Assembly: GCA_009779395.1 (NCBI GenBank) | Contig: WREJ01000037.1 | Span: 1-9,085, forward strand | Reading direction: 5' to 3' | Source of the DNA: Coriobacteriia bacterium | Lineage (GTDB): Bacteria > Actinomycetota > Coriobacteriia > WRKU01 > WQUG01 | Length of the DNA stretch: 9,085 nucleotides | Part shown: in pieces, positions 1 to 5,866 of the stretch | Layout of the letters: every line of letters starts with the position of its first letter | Position numbering within the stretch: the first letter of the stretch is position 1 | Position numbers and translations under genes: made by a program | Notes under the pieces: model-generated | The model's database searches: none | What the model was told of the DNA's origin: nothing | What the model saw: only the letters and a program-made list of their open reading frames with translations

Positions 1-607
1 CGGTGATTGCTGGGTTAAAGATTCGCCAGTTATAGCCGCTGGTCTCCATAAAGGCATAGAATTCCAGCCCATGGTCTTTGTCGTTAAAGAAGAGGTTTCC
101 ATACATGCGACTGTCGAAAAATTCGCGGTCAGTAAACAAGTCGAGGTTGCCAAACATGGCCCCTTGCTCCATATGATGACCGTGAATAATACTGTTAAAG
201 TCGGTGAAATTGCGGTCATTTGCCACATCAAGAAAGATGGCGCCAGACAGCGCGAACTCTCGTTTTGCCGTGTGGTTTAGATAGAAACTGTTGTCGGGAC
301 CCTGCACCAGCGGATAGTCAATGTTGGTACCATAGACGGTAATCCAGCCAAAGACGTCAGGGTTAATCGCCCGCAATTCCTCGAAAGAGAGGGTGTCCTC
401 GCCTGGTTTGTAAGCCTCGTATTGGTCAGGCATCGCAGCATTGGTCACCTGGTTTGCGTCCCAGTAGGCAAAAGCAGAAAAGGCCAGCATGAACAGGATA
501 ATCGCAATGATAATCATGTCCAGCGTGCTGTCCGCAATTTTGACGGCACGCGGCGTTTTGTATGCTTCCTTTGGCTTTGTAGTTTCTGTGTGTACAGCAG
601 TATTCAT
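1..607 (-). CDS. srtB: Class B sortase, N-terminal part (3' end outside window)
   Basis: This is a membrane-anchored cysteine transpeptidase of the sortase B family, which cleaves a C-terminal sorting signal on an exported protein and joins the protein to the cell wall or to another subunit. My translation gives 202 residues before the window edge. A cytoplasmic N-terminus of about 30 residues is followed by one membrane segment (about 31-49, MIIIAIILFMLAFSAFAYW), giving the N-in, C-out topology usual for class B. The catalytic-domain motifs are VFGWITVYGTNIDYPLVQG (85-103), a Y-L-N-H motif (109-112), GAIFLDVAND (122-131) and IIHGHHMEQGAMFGNL (140-155). The expected catalytic His is H144. The catalytic Cys (TLSTC-type motif) and Arg lie beyond the edge, so activity cannot be judged. 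The ATG at 607-605 is the first in-frame start after a stop; no good Shine-Dalgarno precedes it. The gene begins 26 nt after metA. No substrate or pilin gene is visible nearby. Confidence 0.9.
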   Translation of the reverse strand, partial: MNTAVHTETTKPKEAYKTPRAVKIADSTLDMIIIAIILFMLAFSAFAYWDANQVTNAAMPDQYEAYKPGEDTLSFEELRAINPDVFGWITVYGTNIDYPLVQGPDNSFYLNHTAKREFALSGAIFLDVANDRNFTDFNSIIHGHHMEQGAMFGNLDLFTDREFFDSRMYGNLFFNDKDHGLEFYAFMETSGYNWRIFNPAIT

Positions 608-616
608 AACCAGCCA

Positions 617-622
617 ATTATA
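617..622 (-). promoter_or_regulatory. Candidate -10 box (TATAAT) for a leaderless sortase transcript
   Basis: The 26-nt gap between metA and the sortase gene contains a perfect TATAAT on the minus strand, ending 9 nt before the sortase ATG. Transcription from it would begin at or within a few bases of the start codon, and the gene lacks a clear Shine-Dalgarno sequence. Both facts fit a leaderless mRNA, a common arrangement in Actinomycetota. No good -35 hexamer sits 16-18 nt upstream, where metA's last codons lie, so this may be chance; read-through from metA is the alternative. Confidence 0.4.
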
Positions 623-633
623 GCGTGAATACC

Positions 634-1551
634 CTAACTAAGCTCGCTTAAATCGTAAGGCGTTTCTTGATAGACACAGTAATTCAGCCAATTGCTGTAC
701 AGCAAGTTCGCATGAGCACGCCAGCGCACCACAATTCCTTTGCCGGGATCGTCATCAACAAAGTAATTTGCTGGTACCGCGATGTCAAGACCAGCTGCCA
801 CATCACGGTCGTACTCGAGCTTTAAGGTGTCGGTGTCGTATTCGCTGTGTCCGGTGGCAAAGACAAGGCGTCCATCAGCCGAAGCCGCTAGGTACAGGCC
901 AACTTCTGGTGATTCTGCAAGGACTTCAACACTGCGACAGGCCTCAACAGCAGCAACGTCAATAGTTGTGTGACGACTATGCGGAGCATAAAAGACATCG
1001 TCAAAACCACGGGTCAGCTTGTTCTTGGGGTCTTTGACCCGGTGTTCAAATACACCAAAGACTTTGCTGTCAACGGGCTCTTTTTCAATCCCGTAGTAAT
1101 AGTACAAAGCAGCCTGCGCTGCCCAGCAAATACAGAAAGTCGAAAAGACATTAGTCCGTGCCCACTCGAAAATTTGGACCAACTCATCCCAGTAATTTAC
1201 ACTGTCAAAAGGCATCTGCTCGACGGGCGCGCCTGTGATAACCAAGCCGTCCCAACGCTGCTGTTTAGCCTCGTCAAAGGTCTGGTAAAAGGCATCCAGA
1301 TGCTGCGGGTCGGTGTTTTTCGAGCGATGCGACGCCATGCGCAAAAAGGACACCTCGACCTGCAGCGGAGTATTGCCCAGCACCCGCAGCAGCTGCGTTT
1401 CTGTCGTGATTTTTGTCGGCATCAGGTTCAGCACCAGCAGGCGCAGCGGACGAATGTCTTGGGTACGAGCACGCTGCTCAGTCATAACAAAGACGTTTTC
1501 GCGGGCAAGGGTGCGTATGGCGGGCAATCCATCTTGAATTCTGACTGGCAT
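634..1551 (-). CDS. metA: Homoserine O-acyltransferase (MetA family), predicted acetyl-CoA dependent
   Basis: The enzyme activates the hydroxyl of L-homoserine by acylation, the first committed step of methionine synthesis, in the cytoplasm. At 305 residues it is close to the E. coli enzyme (309) and, from memory, aligns with it without gaps through the active site. K47 sits in LMPTKITTETQ, the nucleophile C142 in CWAAQAALY, and H235 and E237 in TGHSEYD complete the catalytic set. Residue 111 is Glu (TGAPVEQMPF), where E. coli has Gly. Published work on MetA-type enzymes links Glu111 to acetyl-CoA use and Gly111 to succinyl-CoA, so this is predicted to be a homoserine O-acetyltransferase (MetAA). 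The start is supported by a strong GAGGAG seven bases before the ATG. A promoter and an inverted repeat lie upstream. Other methionine genes are not in the window. The family call is secure; donor specificity is inferred. Confidence 0.95.
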   Translation of the reverse strand: MPVRIQDGLPAIRTLARENVFVMTEQRARTQDIRPLRLLVLNLMPTKITTETQLLRVLGNTPLQVEVSFLRMASHRSKNTDPQHLDAFYQTFDEAKQQRWDGLVITGAPVEQMPFDSVNYWDELVQIFEWARTNVFSTFCICWAAQAALYYYYGIEKEPVDSKVFGVFEHRVKDPKNKLTRGFDDVFYAPHSRHTTIDVAAVEACRSVEVLAESPEVGLYLAASADGRLVFATGHSEYDTDTLKLEYDRDVAAGLDIAVPANYFVDDDPGKGIVVRWRAHANLLYSNWLNYCVYQETPYDLSELS

Positions 1552-1575
1552 GGAACTACTCCTCTGTGATACCGT

Positions 1576-1601
1576 GCTTTTATAAAGCGTGTGCCGACAC
1601 G
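1576..1601 (-). other. Two short stems in the metA leader
   Basis: The predicted metA 5' leader of about 66 nt contains two small inverted repeats next to each other: CGTGT-CGGC-ACACG (1601-1588 on the minus strand) and GCTTTATAAAAGC (1588-1576). They share one base, so they could compete or stack, and they end about 10 nt before the ribosome binding site. I could not match them to a known SAM, T-box or other riboswitch core. They may be a minor translational control element or chance. Confidence 0.3.
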
Positions 1602-1623
1602 TTCAAGCTTACTTAGACCACAC

Positions 1624-1652
1624 AGTATAGCCCAGTTTGACTATGGTTTCAG
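1624..1652 (-). promoter_or_regulatory. Candidate sigma-70-type promoter for metA
   Basis: On the minus strand a -35 hexamer CTGAAA (1652-1647, four of six matches to TTGACA) is followed by a 17-nt spacer and a -10 hexamer TATACT (1629-1624, five of six matches to TATAAT). Transcription would start near 1617, leaving a leader of about 66 nt before metA. The position, downstream of a terminator-like hairpin and beside a 17-bp inverted repeat, supports metA being its own transcription unit. Confidence 0.55.
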
Positions 1653-1657
1653 AAATT

Positions 1658-1674
1658 TGTAACAGAGTGTTACA
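1658..1674. promoter_or_regulatory. 17-bp inverted repeat, candidate regulator binding site
   Basis: TGTAACACTCTGTTACA is a perfect inverted repeat: 7-bp arms (TGTAACA / TGTTACA) around a 3-nt centre. It lies 5 bp upstream of the proposed metA -35 box and downstream of the ferredoxin terminator hairpin. The size and dyad symmetry are typical of a dimeric helix-turn-helix protein's operator. The position would allow activation or upstream repression of metA. I do not recognise the regulator; it is not the MetJ or McbR motif. Confidence 0.5.
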
Positions 1675-1682
1675 TATTAAGA

Positions 1683-1710
1683 GGAGCACGTCCATTTCTG
1701 GACGCACTCC
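1683..1710 (-). terminator. Terminator-like hairpin after the ribosomal/secY/ferredoxin unit
   Basis: On the minus strand GGAGTGCGTCCA (1710-1699) pairs along its full length with TGGACGTGCTCC (1694-1683), 12 bp including two tandem G-U pairs, closed by a GAAA (GNRA) tetraloop. It begins 27 nt after the ferredoxin stop codon. The following tract is TCTTAATA, a short and interrupted U-run, so intrinsic termination may be incomplete; the hairpin could equally protect the mRNA 3' end. It separates the long operon from metA. Confidence 0.65.
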
Positions 1711-1737
1711 GCATTATTACACACTATAAGATTCAGC

Positions 1738-1917
1738 TTAATCCTCGAGGGTAATTGCTCCACTCGGGCATGAATCGTAGCAAATATCGCATTCTGTGCA
1801 GTCCTCTTTGCGGACAAACTTTACGGTGTCTTCAAGTTCTAGGCAGTCGCTGGGGCAGTCGTCAACGCAGACACCACATGCGGTGCACAGTTCCTCATTT
1901 ATTACGGGAAAAGCCAT
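1738..1917 (-). CDS. 2[4Fe-4S] ferredoxin, clostridial type, 59 aa
   Basis: A small cytoplasmic electron carrier. My translation gives 59 residues with two classical cluster-binding motifs: C11-x2-C14-x2-C17-x3-C21-P and C40-x2-C43-x2-C46-x3-C50-P. In each half the fourth cysteine ligates the opposite cluster, so the protein should hold two low-potential [4Fe-4S] clusters. C25 is an additional cysteine outside the motifs. The length and near-symmetric halves match bacterial 2[4Fe-4S] ferredoxins. The protein is acidic, as is usual for these carriers. The ATG is preceded by GAGGTAAGGACAA, which contains Shine-Dalgarno-like purines. The gene starts 14 nt after the secY stop and ends before a terminator-like hairpin, so it is probably the last gene of the ribosomal operon transcript. 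Its redox partner cannot be told from the window. The ferredoxin suggests an anaerobic or fermentative metabolism. Confidence 0.93.
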   Translation of the reverse strand: MAFPVINEELCTACGVCVDDCPSDCLELEDTVKFVRKEDCTECDICYDSCPSGAITLED

Positions 1918-1931
1918 TTGTCCTTACCTCT

Positions 1932-3242
1932 CTATTTCTTAAAGAATCCATCGTAGTTGCGCATTTTTAGTTGGCTTTCAATCTGACGCATGGTTTCAAG
2001 TGCTACACCACACATAATCAGAATCGAGGTACCACCAAACTGCATAATCATACCGTTGCCAGTAACACTAAAGAGTATCGAGGTGCCCACTGCAATAGTA
2101 CCCAAAAACAGCGCGCCGGGCAGAGTAATGCGGTTCATAACCTGCTCGATGTACTTGGTGGTGTTGTGACCGGGACGAATACCCGGAATAAAGCCACCCT
2201 GCTTGCGCAGATTGTCTGAAATCTCGATGGGATTAAACACCAATGCCGTGTAGAAATAGGCAAAGAACACAATCAGGATAAAGGTGATTAGCCAGTTACC
2301 CCAACCAGCGTACCAGGGCAAAACTGCCATCATCTCGGGGTTAAACATGGGACCCGAAGTAAAGGCGGCAACTTCTTGTAGCCAGTCAACGCGCGGCATC
2401 ATCTGAGCCAACTGCGCAGGAATGGTCAAAATGGCAGAGGCAAAAATCATAGGAATAACGTTTGCTCCATTAACCTTCAGCGGAATATAGGTTCCCGACC
2501 CACCAAAAACACGTCTGCCAACAACACGTTTTGCGTACTGAACGGGAATACGCCGCTGCCCTTCTTCGATGTAGATAACAACAAAGATTACCGTCAAAAG
2601 CGCGACAATGGTAACTGCTATCAGTACCAGATTGCCCATCAGATCGTTGCGCGCAAAGGCATCGATCAGTGTTGGTATAAACTTCGCCACAATGGACGAG
2701 AAGATCATCATCGACATACCGTTACCAATGCCTCGCTGGGTAACCAGTTCTGACATCCACATGATAAGAGCCGTACCAACAAGCAGCGTACCGACAACCA
2801 TAACTGGTGTCAGCCAGGGAACCGCCTCGATGTTGACTACACCCGAGCGGAAAATCCAGAGCATACCAATGGCCTCGATAAGGGCAATACCCATAGTCAT
2901 GTAACGCGTGATTTGGGTAATCTTGCGCCGACCTGCTTCTTCTTTGTTCATTTGCTCGAGCGAAGGGATGGCTGCTTTTAGCAGCTGCATGATAATCGAT
3001 GCCGTAATGTAGGGCATGACGCCCAGCGCAAATACCGACATGCGCTCGAGCGCACCACCGGTAAACAGGTTCAACAAGCCCAGGGCAGCGTTTTGTGCCG
3101 CCGTTTCTGCAATCAGTGCAACATTAACACCTGGTGCCGGAATATGGGCACCAATACGATACAGAACAACAATGGCCAGCGTAAAGAGTATCTTTTTACG
3201 TAGGTCAGGTACCTTAAACGCATTGACAATCGCGTTAAACAT
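1932..3242 (-). CDS. secY: Protein translocase subunit SecY
   Basis: SecY is the channel of the Sec translocon: it forms the membrane pore with SecE and SecG, moves unfolded preproteins driven by SecA, and inserts membrane proteins delivered by ribosomes. The 436-residue product has the family's usual length and about ten hydrophobic segments. Recognisable parts are the N-terminus MFNAIVNAFKVPDLRKKILF, TM1 (about 17-36), the plug and TM2 region (LLNLFTGGALERMSVFALG, 56-74), the cytoplasmic loop EEGQRRIPVQYAKR (226-239) and the SecA/ribosome-contacting loop GGFIPGIRPGH (349-359). I place the start at 3242 because MFNAIVN begins the conserved family N-terminus; an in-frame ATG 48 nt upstream would add a tail lying inside rplO. 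One base separates it from the rplO stop (TAATATG), and a GGGAGGG lies upstream inside rplO, so translation is probably coupled. The adk, map and infA genes that often follow are absent here. Confidence 0.98.
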   Translation of the reverse strand: MFNAIVNAFKVPDLRKKILFTLAIVVLYRIGAHIPAPGVNVALIAETAAQNAALGLLNLFTGGALERMSVFALGVMPYITASIIMQLLKAAIPSLEQMNKEEAGRRKITQITRYMTMGIALIEAIGMLWIFRSGVVNIEAVPWLTPVMVVGTLLVGTALIMWMSELVTQRGIGNGMSMMIFSSIVAKFIPTLIDAFARNDLMGNLVLIAVTIVALLTVIFVVIYIEEGQRRIPVQYAKRVVGRRVFGGSGTYIPLKVNGANVIPMIFASAILTIPAQLAQMMPRVDWLQEVAAFTSGPMFNPEMMAVLPWYAGWGNWLITFILIVFFAYFYTALVFNPIEISDNLRKQGGFIPGIRPGHNTTKYIEQVMNRITLPGALFLGTIAVGTSILFSVTGNGMIMQFGGTSILIMCGVALETMRQIESQLKMRNYDGFFKK

Positions 3243-3243
3243 A

Positions 3244-3687
3244 TTACTCGACCGTCCCTCCCGCAGCTTCGATTTTTGCCCGTGCGGCACCGCTCACTTT
3301 TTCGACCTTGACGGTCAGTTTTTTGCTCAGCTCTCCGTCGGCCAATATTTTAATCGGCAGCTTGTAGGCAGACTTGACTGCCCCTGCCTTTTCAAGCGCT
3401 TCGGGGCAGACTAGGTCACCGTCACTAAACAGCGCATCGAGGCGTGCCACATTAACTACGGCGTATTCTACGCGGTTATGACTGACAAAGCCACCCAGTT
3501 TTGGCAGGCGTTGATAGAGGGGGAGTTGTCCACCCTCAAAGCCAGGACCCTTTGTGCCGCCCGCACGAGACCCTTGACCGTCCTGCCCGCGACCTGACCT
3601 GCCGCCATGACCTGATCCATGACCGCGACCCACGCGCTTGCGCGGCTTTGTCGAGCCAGGAGCTGGCATCAAATCGTGTAGTTGCAT
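3244..3687 (-). CDS. rplO: 50S ribosomal protein L15 (uL15)
   Basis: L15 is a large-subunit protein that binds 23S rRNA and acts late in 50S assembly. The 147-residue product has the family layout: a Gly/Arg-rich extended N-terminus (KPRKRVGRGHGSGHGGRSGR, 14-33) that threads into rRNA, the conserved GFEGGQLPLYQRLPKLGGF (49-67), and a globular C-terminal half ending in AAGGTVE. The start is taken at 3687 because GAGGAG lies 8 nt upstream and MQLHDL is the family-like N-terminus; a further in-frame ATG at 3708 lies inside rpmD. One base separates its ATG from the rpmD stop, and one base separates its stop from the secY ATG, so the three genes are likely translated as a coupled set. Confidence 0.97.
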   Translation of the reverse strand: MQLHDLMPAPGSTKPRKRVGRGHGSGHGGRSGRGQDGQGSRAGGTKGPGFEGGQLPLYQRLPKLGGFVSHNRVEYAVVNVARLDALFSDGDLVCPEALEKAGAVKSAYKLPIKILADGELSKKLTVKVEKVSGAARAKIEAAGGTVE

Positions 3688-3688
3688 C

Positions 3689-3880
3689 TTAGATCTCCTC
3701 AACTTCAACTAAGTGTTTTACCTTGAAAATCATACCGCGAATCACCGGGTTGTCTTCTTGTTCGACAACATCGTTAATGCGCTTTAGTCCCAGCGCGCGA
3801 ATGGTCGCACCCTGGTCATACTTGCGCCCAATAGTCGAGCGTACTTGCTTGATGCGCAGTTTTTTTGTCTTTGCTGGCAT
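3689..3880 (-). CDS. rpmD: 50S ribosomal protein L30 (uL30)
   Basis: L30 is a small, non-universal large-subunit protein. The 63-residue product fits the bacterial family (about 58-65). Visible family features are the basic first strand (KTKKLRIKQVRSTIGR, 4-19), LGLKRIN (30-36) and NPVIRGMIFKVKHLVEV (44-60). The ATG at 3880 lies 17 nt after the rpsE stop. That spacer has a GGGGGG run as its only Shine-Dalgarno-like sequence, a weak match that may lower independent initiation. The gene sits between rpsE and rplO as in the standard spc order. Confidence 0.96.
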   Translation of the reverse strand: MPAKTKKLRIKQVRSTIGRKYDQGATIRALGLKRINDVVEQEDNPVIRGMIFKVKHLVEVEEI

Positions 3881-3897
3881 ATTCGATACCCCCCGAC

Positions 3898-4488
3898 TTA
3901 GGCTTCTTTATCCGTAGCTGCTGGCACTTCTTCTGCCGCTGCTTCTTCTATCACTGTTTCTGCTGCTGGCTTGGCCTTTTTCTTTGCACCACCATAGAGG
4001 GCAGCAACCGTTGTGCCTCTGCGCGCTGCCACCTGCTGTGCTGATTGCAGGTCCTTTAGGCCCTGTGCTGTTGCGCGTACAATGTTAATCGCGTTAGCAC
4101 TGCCCAGCGACTTGCTTAAGACATCGGTGATGCCTGCCAGTTCAAGGACGGCGCGTACCGGTCCGCCGGCAATGATGCCCGTACCGGGTGCCGCTGGTTT
4201 CAGCAGCACGCGCCCAGCACCAAACTCTCCCACAATTTCGTGAGGAATGGTACCGTTTACTATGGGCAGGTCAAACATATTTTTCTTCGCGTCTTCGATG
4301 CCTTTTTTGATGGCATTGGGGACTTCGGCAGACTTGCCCATGCCAACGCCCACGCGACCATCGCCGTCACCGACGACAACCAGCGCGCTCAGCGAAAAGC
4401 GACGACCGCCCTTAACAACCTTTGACACGCGGTTGATGTACACAACCTTTTCTTGAAGCTCCGAAACTGGGGCCTGAGTTCTTGCCAT
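3898..4488 (-). CDS. rpsE: 30S ribosomal protein S5 (uS5) with Ala/Glu-rich C-terminal tail
   Basis: S5 is a small-subunit protein lining the mRNA entry channel that contributes to decoding accuracy and mRNA unwinding. The product has 196 residues. The N-terminal double-stranded RNA-binding fold includes VVYINRVSKVVKGGRRFSLS (15-34), VVVGDGDGRVGVGMGK (37-52) and EVPNAIKKG (55-63). The C-terminal domain contains GAGRVLLKPAAPGTGIIAGG (90-109) and NAINIVRAT (132-140). Residues from about 167 to the end form a low-complexity tail, first Lys-rich, then Ala/Glu-rich (EEAAAEEVPAATDKEA), beyond the roughly 165-170 residues common in the family. The ATG at 4488 follows GAAGGGA nine bases upstream in a 15-nt spacer after rplR. 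Confidence 0.98.
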   Translation of the reverse strand: MARTQAPVSELQEKVVYINRVSKVVKGGRRFSLSALVVVGDGDGRVGVGMGKSAEVPNAIKKGIEDAKKNMFDLPIVNGTIPHEIVGEFGAGRVLLKPAAPGTGIIAGGPVRAVLELAGITDVLSKSLGSANAINIVRATAQGLKDLQSAQQVAARRGTTVAALYGGAKKKAKPAAETVIEEAAAEEVPAATDKEA

Positions 4489-4503
4489 AGCTGTAATCCC
4501 TTC

Positions 4504-4875
4504 CTAAAACTTCAATCCAGATTGGCGGGCGCCATCTGCTAGTGCTTTGACACGACCGTGATACAGGTGGCCGCCACGGTCAAAGACAACTTCGCTAATG
4601 CCTGCCTTTGTAGCGCGCGTACCAACAACTTCGCCAACGATTTTTGCGGCATCTTTGTTAGACGCAGCACCTTTAATCTTTTTCGCGACTTCTGCTTCGT
4701 TTGATGCCGCTTGCACCAGCGTCACCGCGTTAACATCATCGATCAACTGAGCATAAATGTGTGCGTTGCTTCGTTCGACGCGCAGGCGTGGACGCGCAGC
4801 GGTACCCGCTACTTTTCCGCGCACGCGGCGTTGGCGACGAGCAAGTGCCGCACGCTTTGCTTGTGTCTTTGTCAT
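4504..4875 (-). CDS. rplR: 50S ribosomal protein L18 (uL18)
   Basis: L18 binds 5S rRNA and, with L5, docks the 5S particle into the central protuberance of the large subunit. The 123-residue product has the expected length. The basic N-terminus (AKRAALARRQRRVRGKVAG, 6-24) is followed by RPRLRVERSNAHIYAQ (28-43) and ends with VVFDRGGHLYHGRVKALAD (96-114). I start it at 4875 because GAGGA lies 7 nt upstream and MTKTQ fits the family; an in-frame ATG at 4917 would overlap the end of rplF and add an unusual Asp/Glu stretch. The spacer to rplF is 22 nt. The partner gene rplE is in the same cluster. Confidence 0.97.
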   Translation of the reverse strand: MTKTQAKRAALARRQRRVRGKVAGTAARPRLRVERSNAHIYAQLIDDVNAVTLVQAASNEAEVAKKIKGAASNKDAAKIVGEVVGTRATKAGISEVVFDRGGHLYHGRVKALADGARQSGLKF

Positions 4876-4897
4876 CTCTTCGTCCTCATCTTTCCGT

Positions 4898-5446
4898 TTA
4901 ACCTGCCGCCTTGCCAACTTTGCGACGTACGTATTCGCCCTCGTAGCGAATGCCCTTACCCTTGTAGGGCTCTGGCTTGCGCCATTTGCGAATATCAGCA
5001 GCTACTTGTCCGACCTGCTGTTTGTCGATGCCCTTAACAATAATCTTGTTATTGGCAGGAACTTCAAAAGTAATGCCTGGCTGTGGCTGTATCAGCACGG
5101 GATGACTAAAGCCCAGTGCTAGCTCGATGCTCGAGCCTTTCAGCGTTGCACGATAACCTACACCAACAATGTCGAGTGTGCGACTGTAACCCTCGCTGAC
5201 ACCAACAACCATGTTGTTGACCAGTGTGCGCGACAAACCGTGGAAGCTGCGTGCTTCGCGGCTGTCATCGCTTACCGTCAGAACAACCTCTTTGTCGTTG
5301 CCTTCGCCGCGCAGCTCCAGGGCAACCGCCGGCTGGAAGGTATGGGACAACTCTCCCAATTTACCCTTTGCCGTAAGCGTCTGACCGTCGATGTTGATCT
5401 CAACACCAGCAGGAACCGGGACGGGCATTTTACCAATACGTGACAT
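4898..5446 (-). CDS. rplF: 50S ribosomal protein L6 (uL6)
   Basis: L6 is a two-domain large-subunit protein that binds 23S rRNA near the sarcin-ricin loop and the factor-binding site, and is important late in 50S assembly. The 182-residue product has normal length and begins with the family N-terminus MSRIGKMPVPVPAGVEI. The first repeat domain covers roughly residues 1-80 and the second 81-182. Signature segments include VGVGYRA (94-100), LGFSHPV (111-117) and the basic loop KPEPYKGKGIRYEGEYVRRK (157-176), which contacts rRNA. A strong AGGAGGAGG is centred about ten bases before the ATG in a 24-nt spacer after rpsH. Nothing unusual is seen. Confidence 0.98.
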   Translation of the reverse strand: MSRIGKMPVPVPAGVEINIDGQTLTAKGKLGELSHTFQPAVALELRGEGNDKEVVLTVSDDSREARSFHGLSRTLVNNMVVGVSEGYSRTLDIVGVGYRATLKGSSIELALGFSHPVLIQPQPGITFEVPANNKIIVKGIDKQQVGQVAADIRKWRKPEPYKGKGIRYEGEYVRRKVGKAAG

Positions 5447-5470
5447 GTGTTGCCTCCTCCTGTTTCCCGT

Positions 5471-5866
5471 TTACCAGACGTAGGCAAGCACTTCGCCGCC
5501 TACACCCTTTGCTCGCGCCTGGGCGTCTGTCATGACACCACTTGATGTCGAGACAATCGCAATGCCCAGTCCACCCAATACTCTGGGCAGATCCTCTTTT
5601 TTCGCATACACGCGCAGACCTGGCTTGCTGATACGGCGAATGCCCGTAATCACGCGCGTTCTGTCGTTGCTGTACTTTAGCTCGACAACCAGAGTGTCAA
5701 CGGGATCGCCCGCTTCAACGCTGTAGCCTCTAATGTATCCCGCATCCTTTAGCACATAGGCGATGTCAGCGAGTTTTTTGCTGTAAGGTATTTCAGCCGT
5801 AGGCTTGTGTGCTGAATTCGCATTGCGAATCCGCGTAAGCATATCAGCGATTGTGTCGGTCATCAT
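5471..5866 (-). CDS. rpsH: 30S ribosomal protein S8 (uS8)
   Basis: S8 is a primary 16S rRNA-binding protein needed for assembly of the central domain; in E. coli it also represses the spc operon by binding its mRNA. The 131-residue product shows the N-terminal domain (DTIADMLTRIRNANSAHK, 4-21, and the conserved IPYSKKLADIAYVLKDAGYI, 26-45) and the C-terminal domain with ISKPGLRVY (79-87), LGGLGIAIVSTSSGVMTD (97-114) and the ending GGEVLAYVW. Two adjacent ATGs are possible; the first (5866) lies 11 nt from an AAGGA and is preferred over the second (14 nt). The gene is preceded by a 138-nt spacer, long for this cluster. Whether this S8 regulates its own operon cannot be seen. Confidence 0.97.
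   Translation of the reverse strand: MMTDTIADMLTRIRNANSAHKPTAEIPYSKKLADIAYVLKDAGYIRGYSVEAGDPVDTLVVELKYSNDRTRVITGIRRISKPGLRVYAKKEDLPRVLGGLGIAIVSTSSGVMTDAQARAKGVGGEVLAYVW

Noticed and set aside
71..280. A short plus-strand open frame beginning with ATG at 71.
   Set aside because: The opposite strand encodes the conserved core of a class B sortase through the same bases, and the plus-strand product resembles nothing.
970..1569. A 199-codon plus-strand open frame opposite metA.
   Set aside because: It lies wholly antisense to a clear metA with all catalytic residues, its product has no recognisable family features, and no ribosome binding site or promoter supports it.
1552..1623. A SAM-type riboswitch in the metA leader.
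   Set aside because: The leader is only about 66 nt with two 5-bp stems; I could not find the conserved core of any SAM riboswitch class or a T-box sequence.
3243..3290. A longer SecY start at 3290.
   Set aside because: The added 16 residues lie inside the end of rplO and are not SecY-like; the conserved N-terminus begins at 3242.
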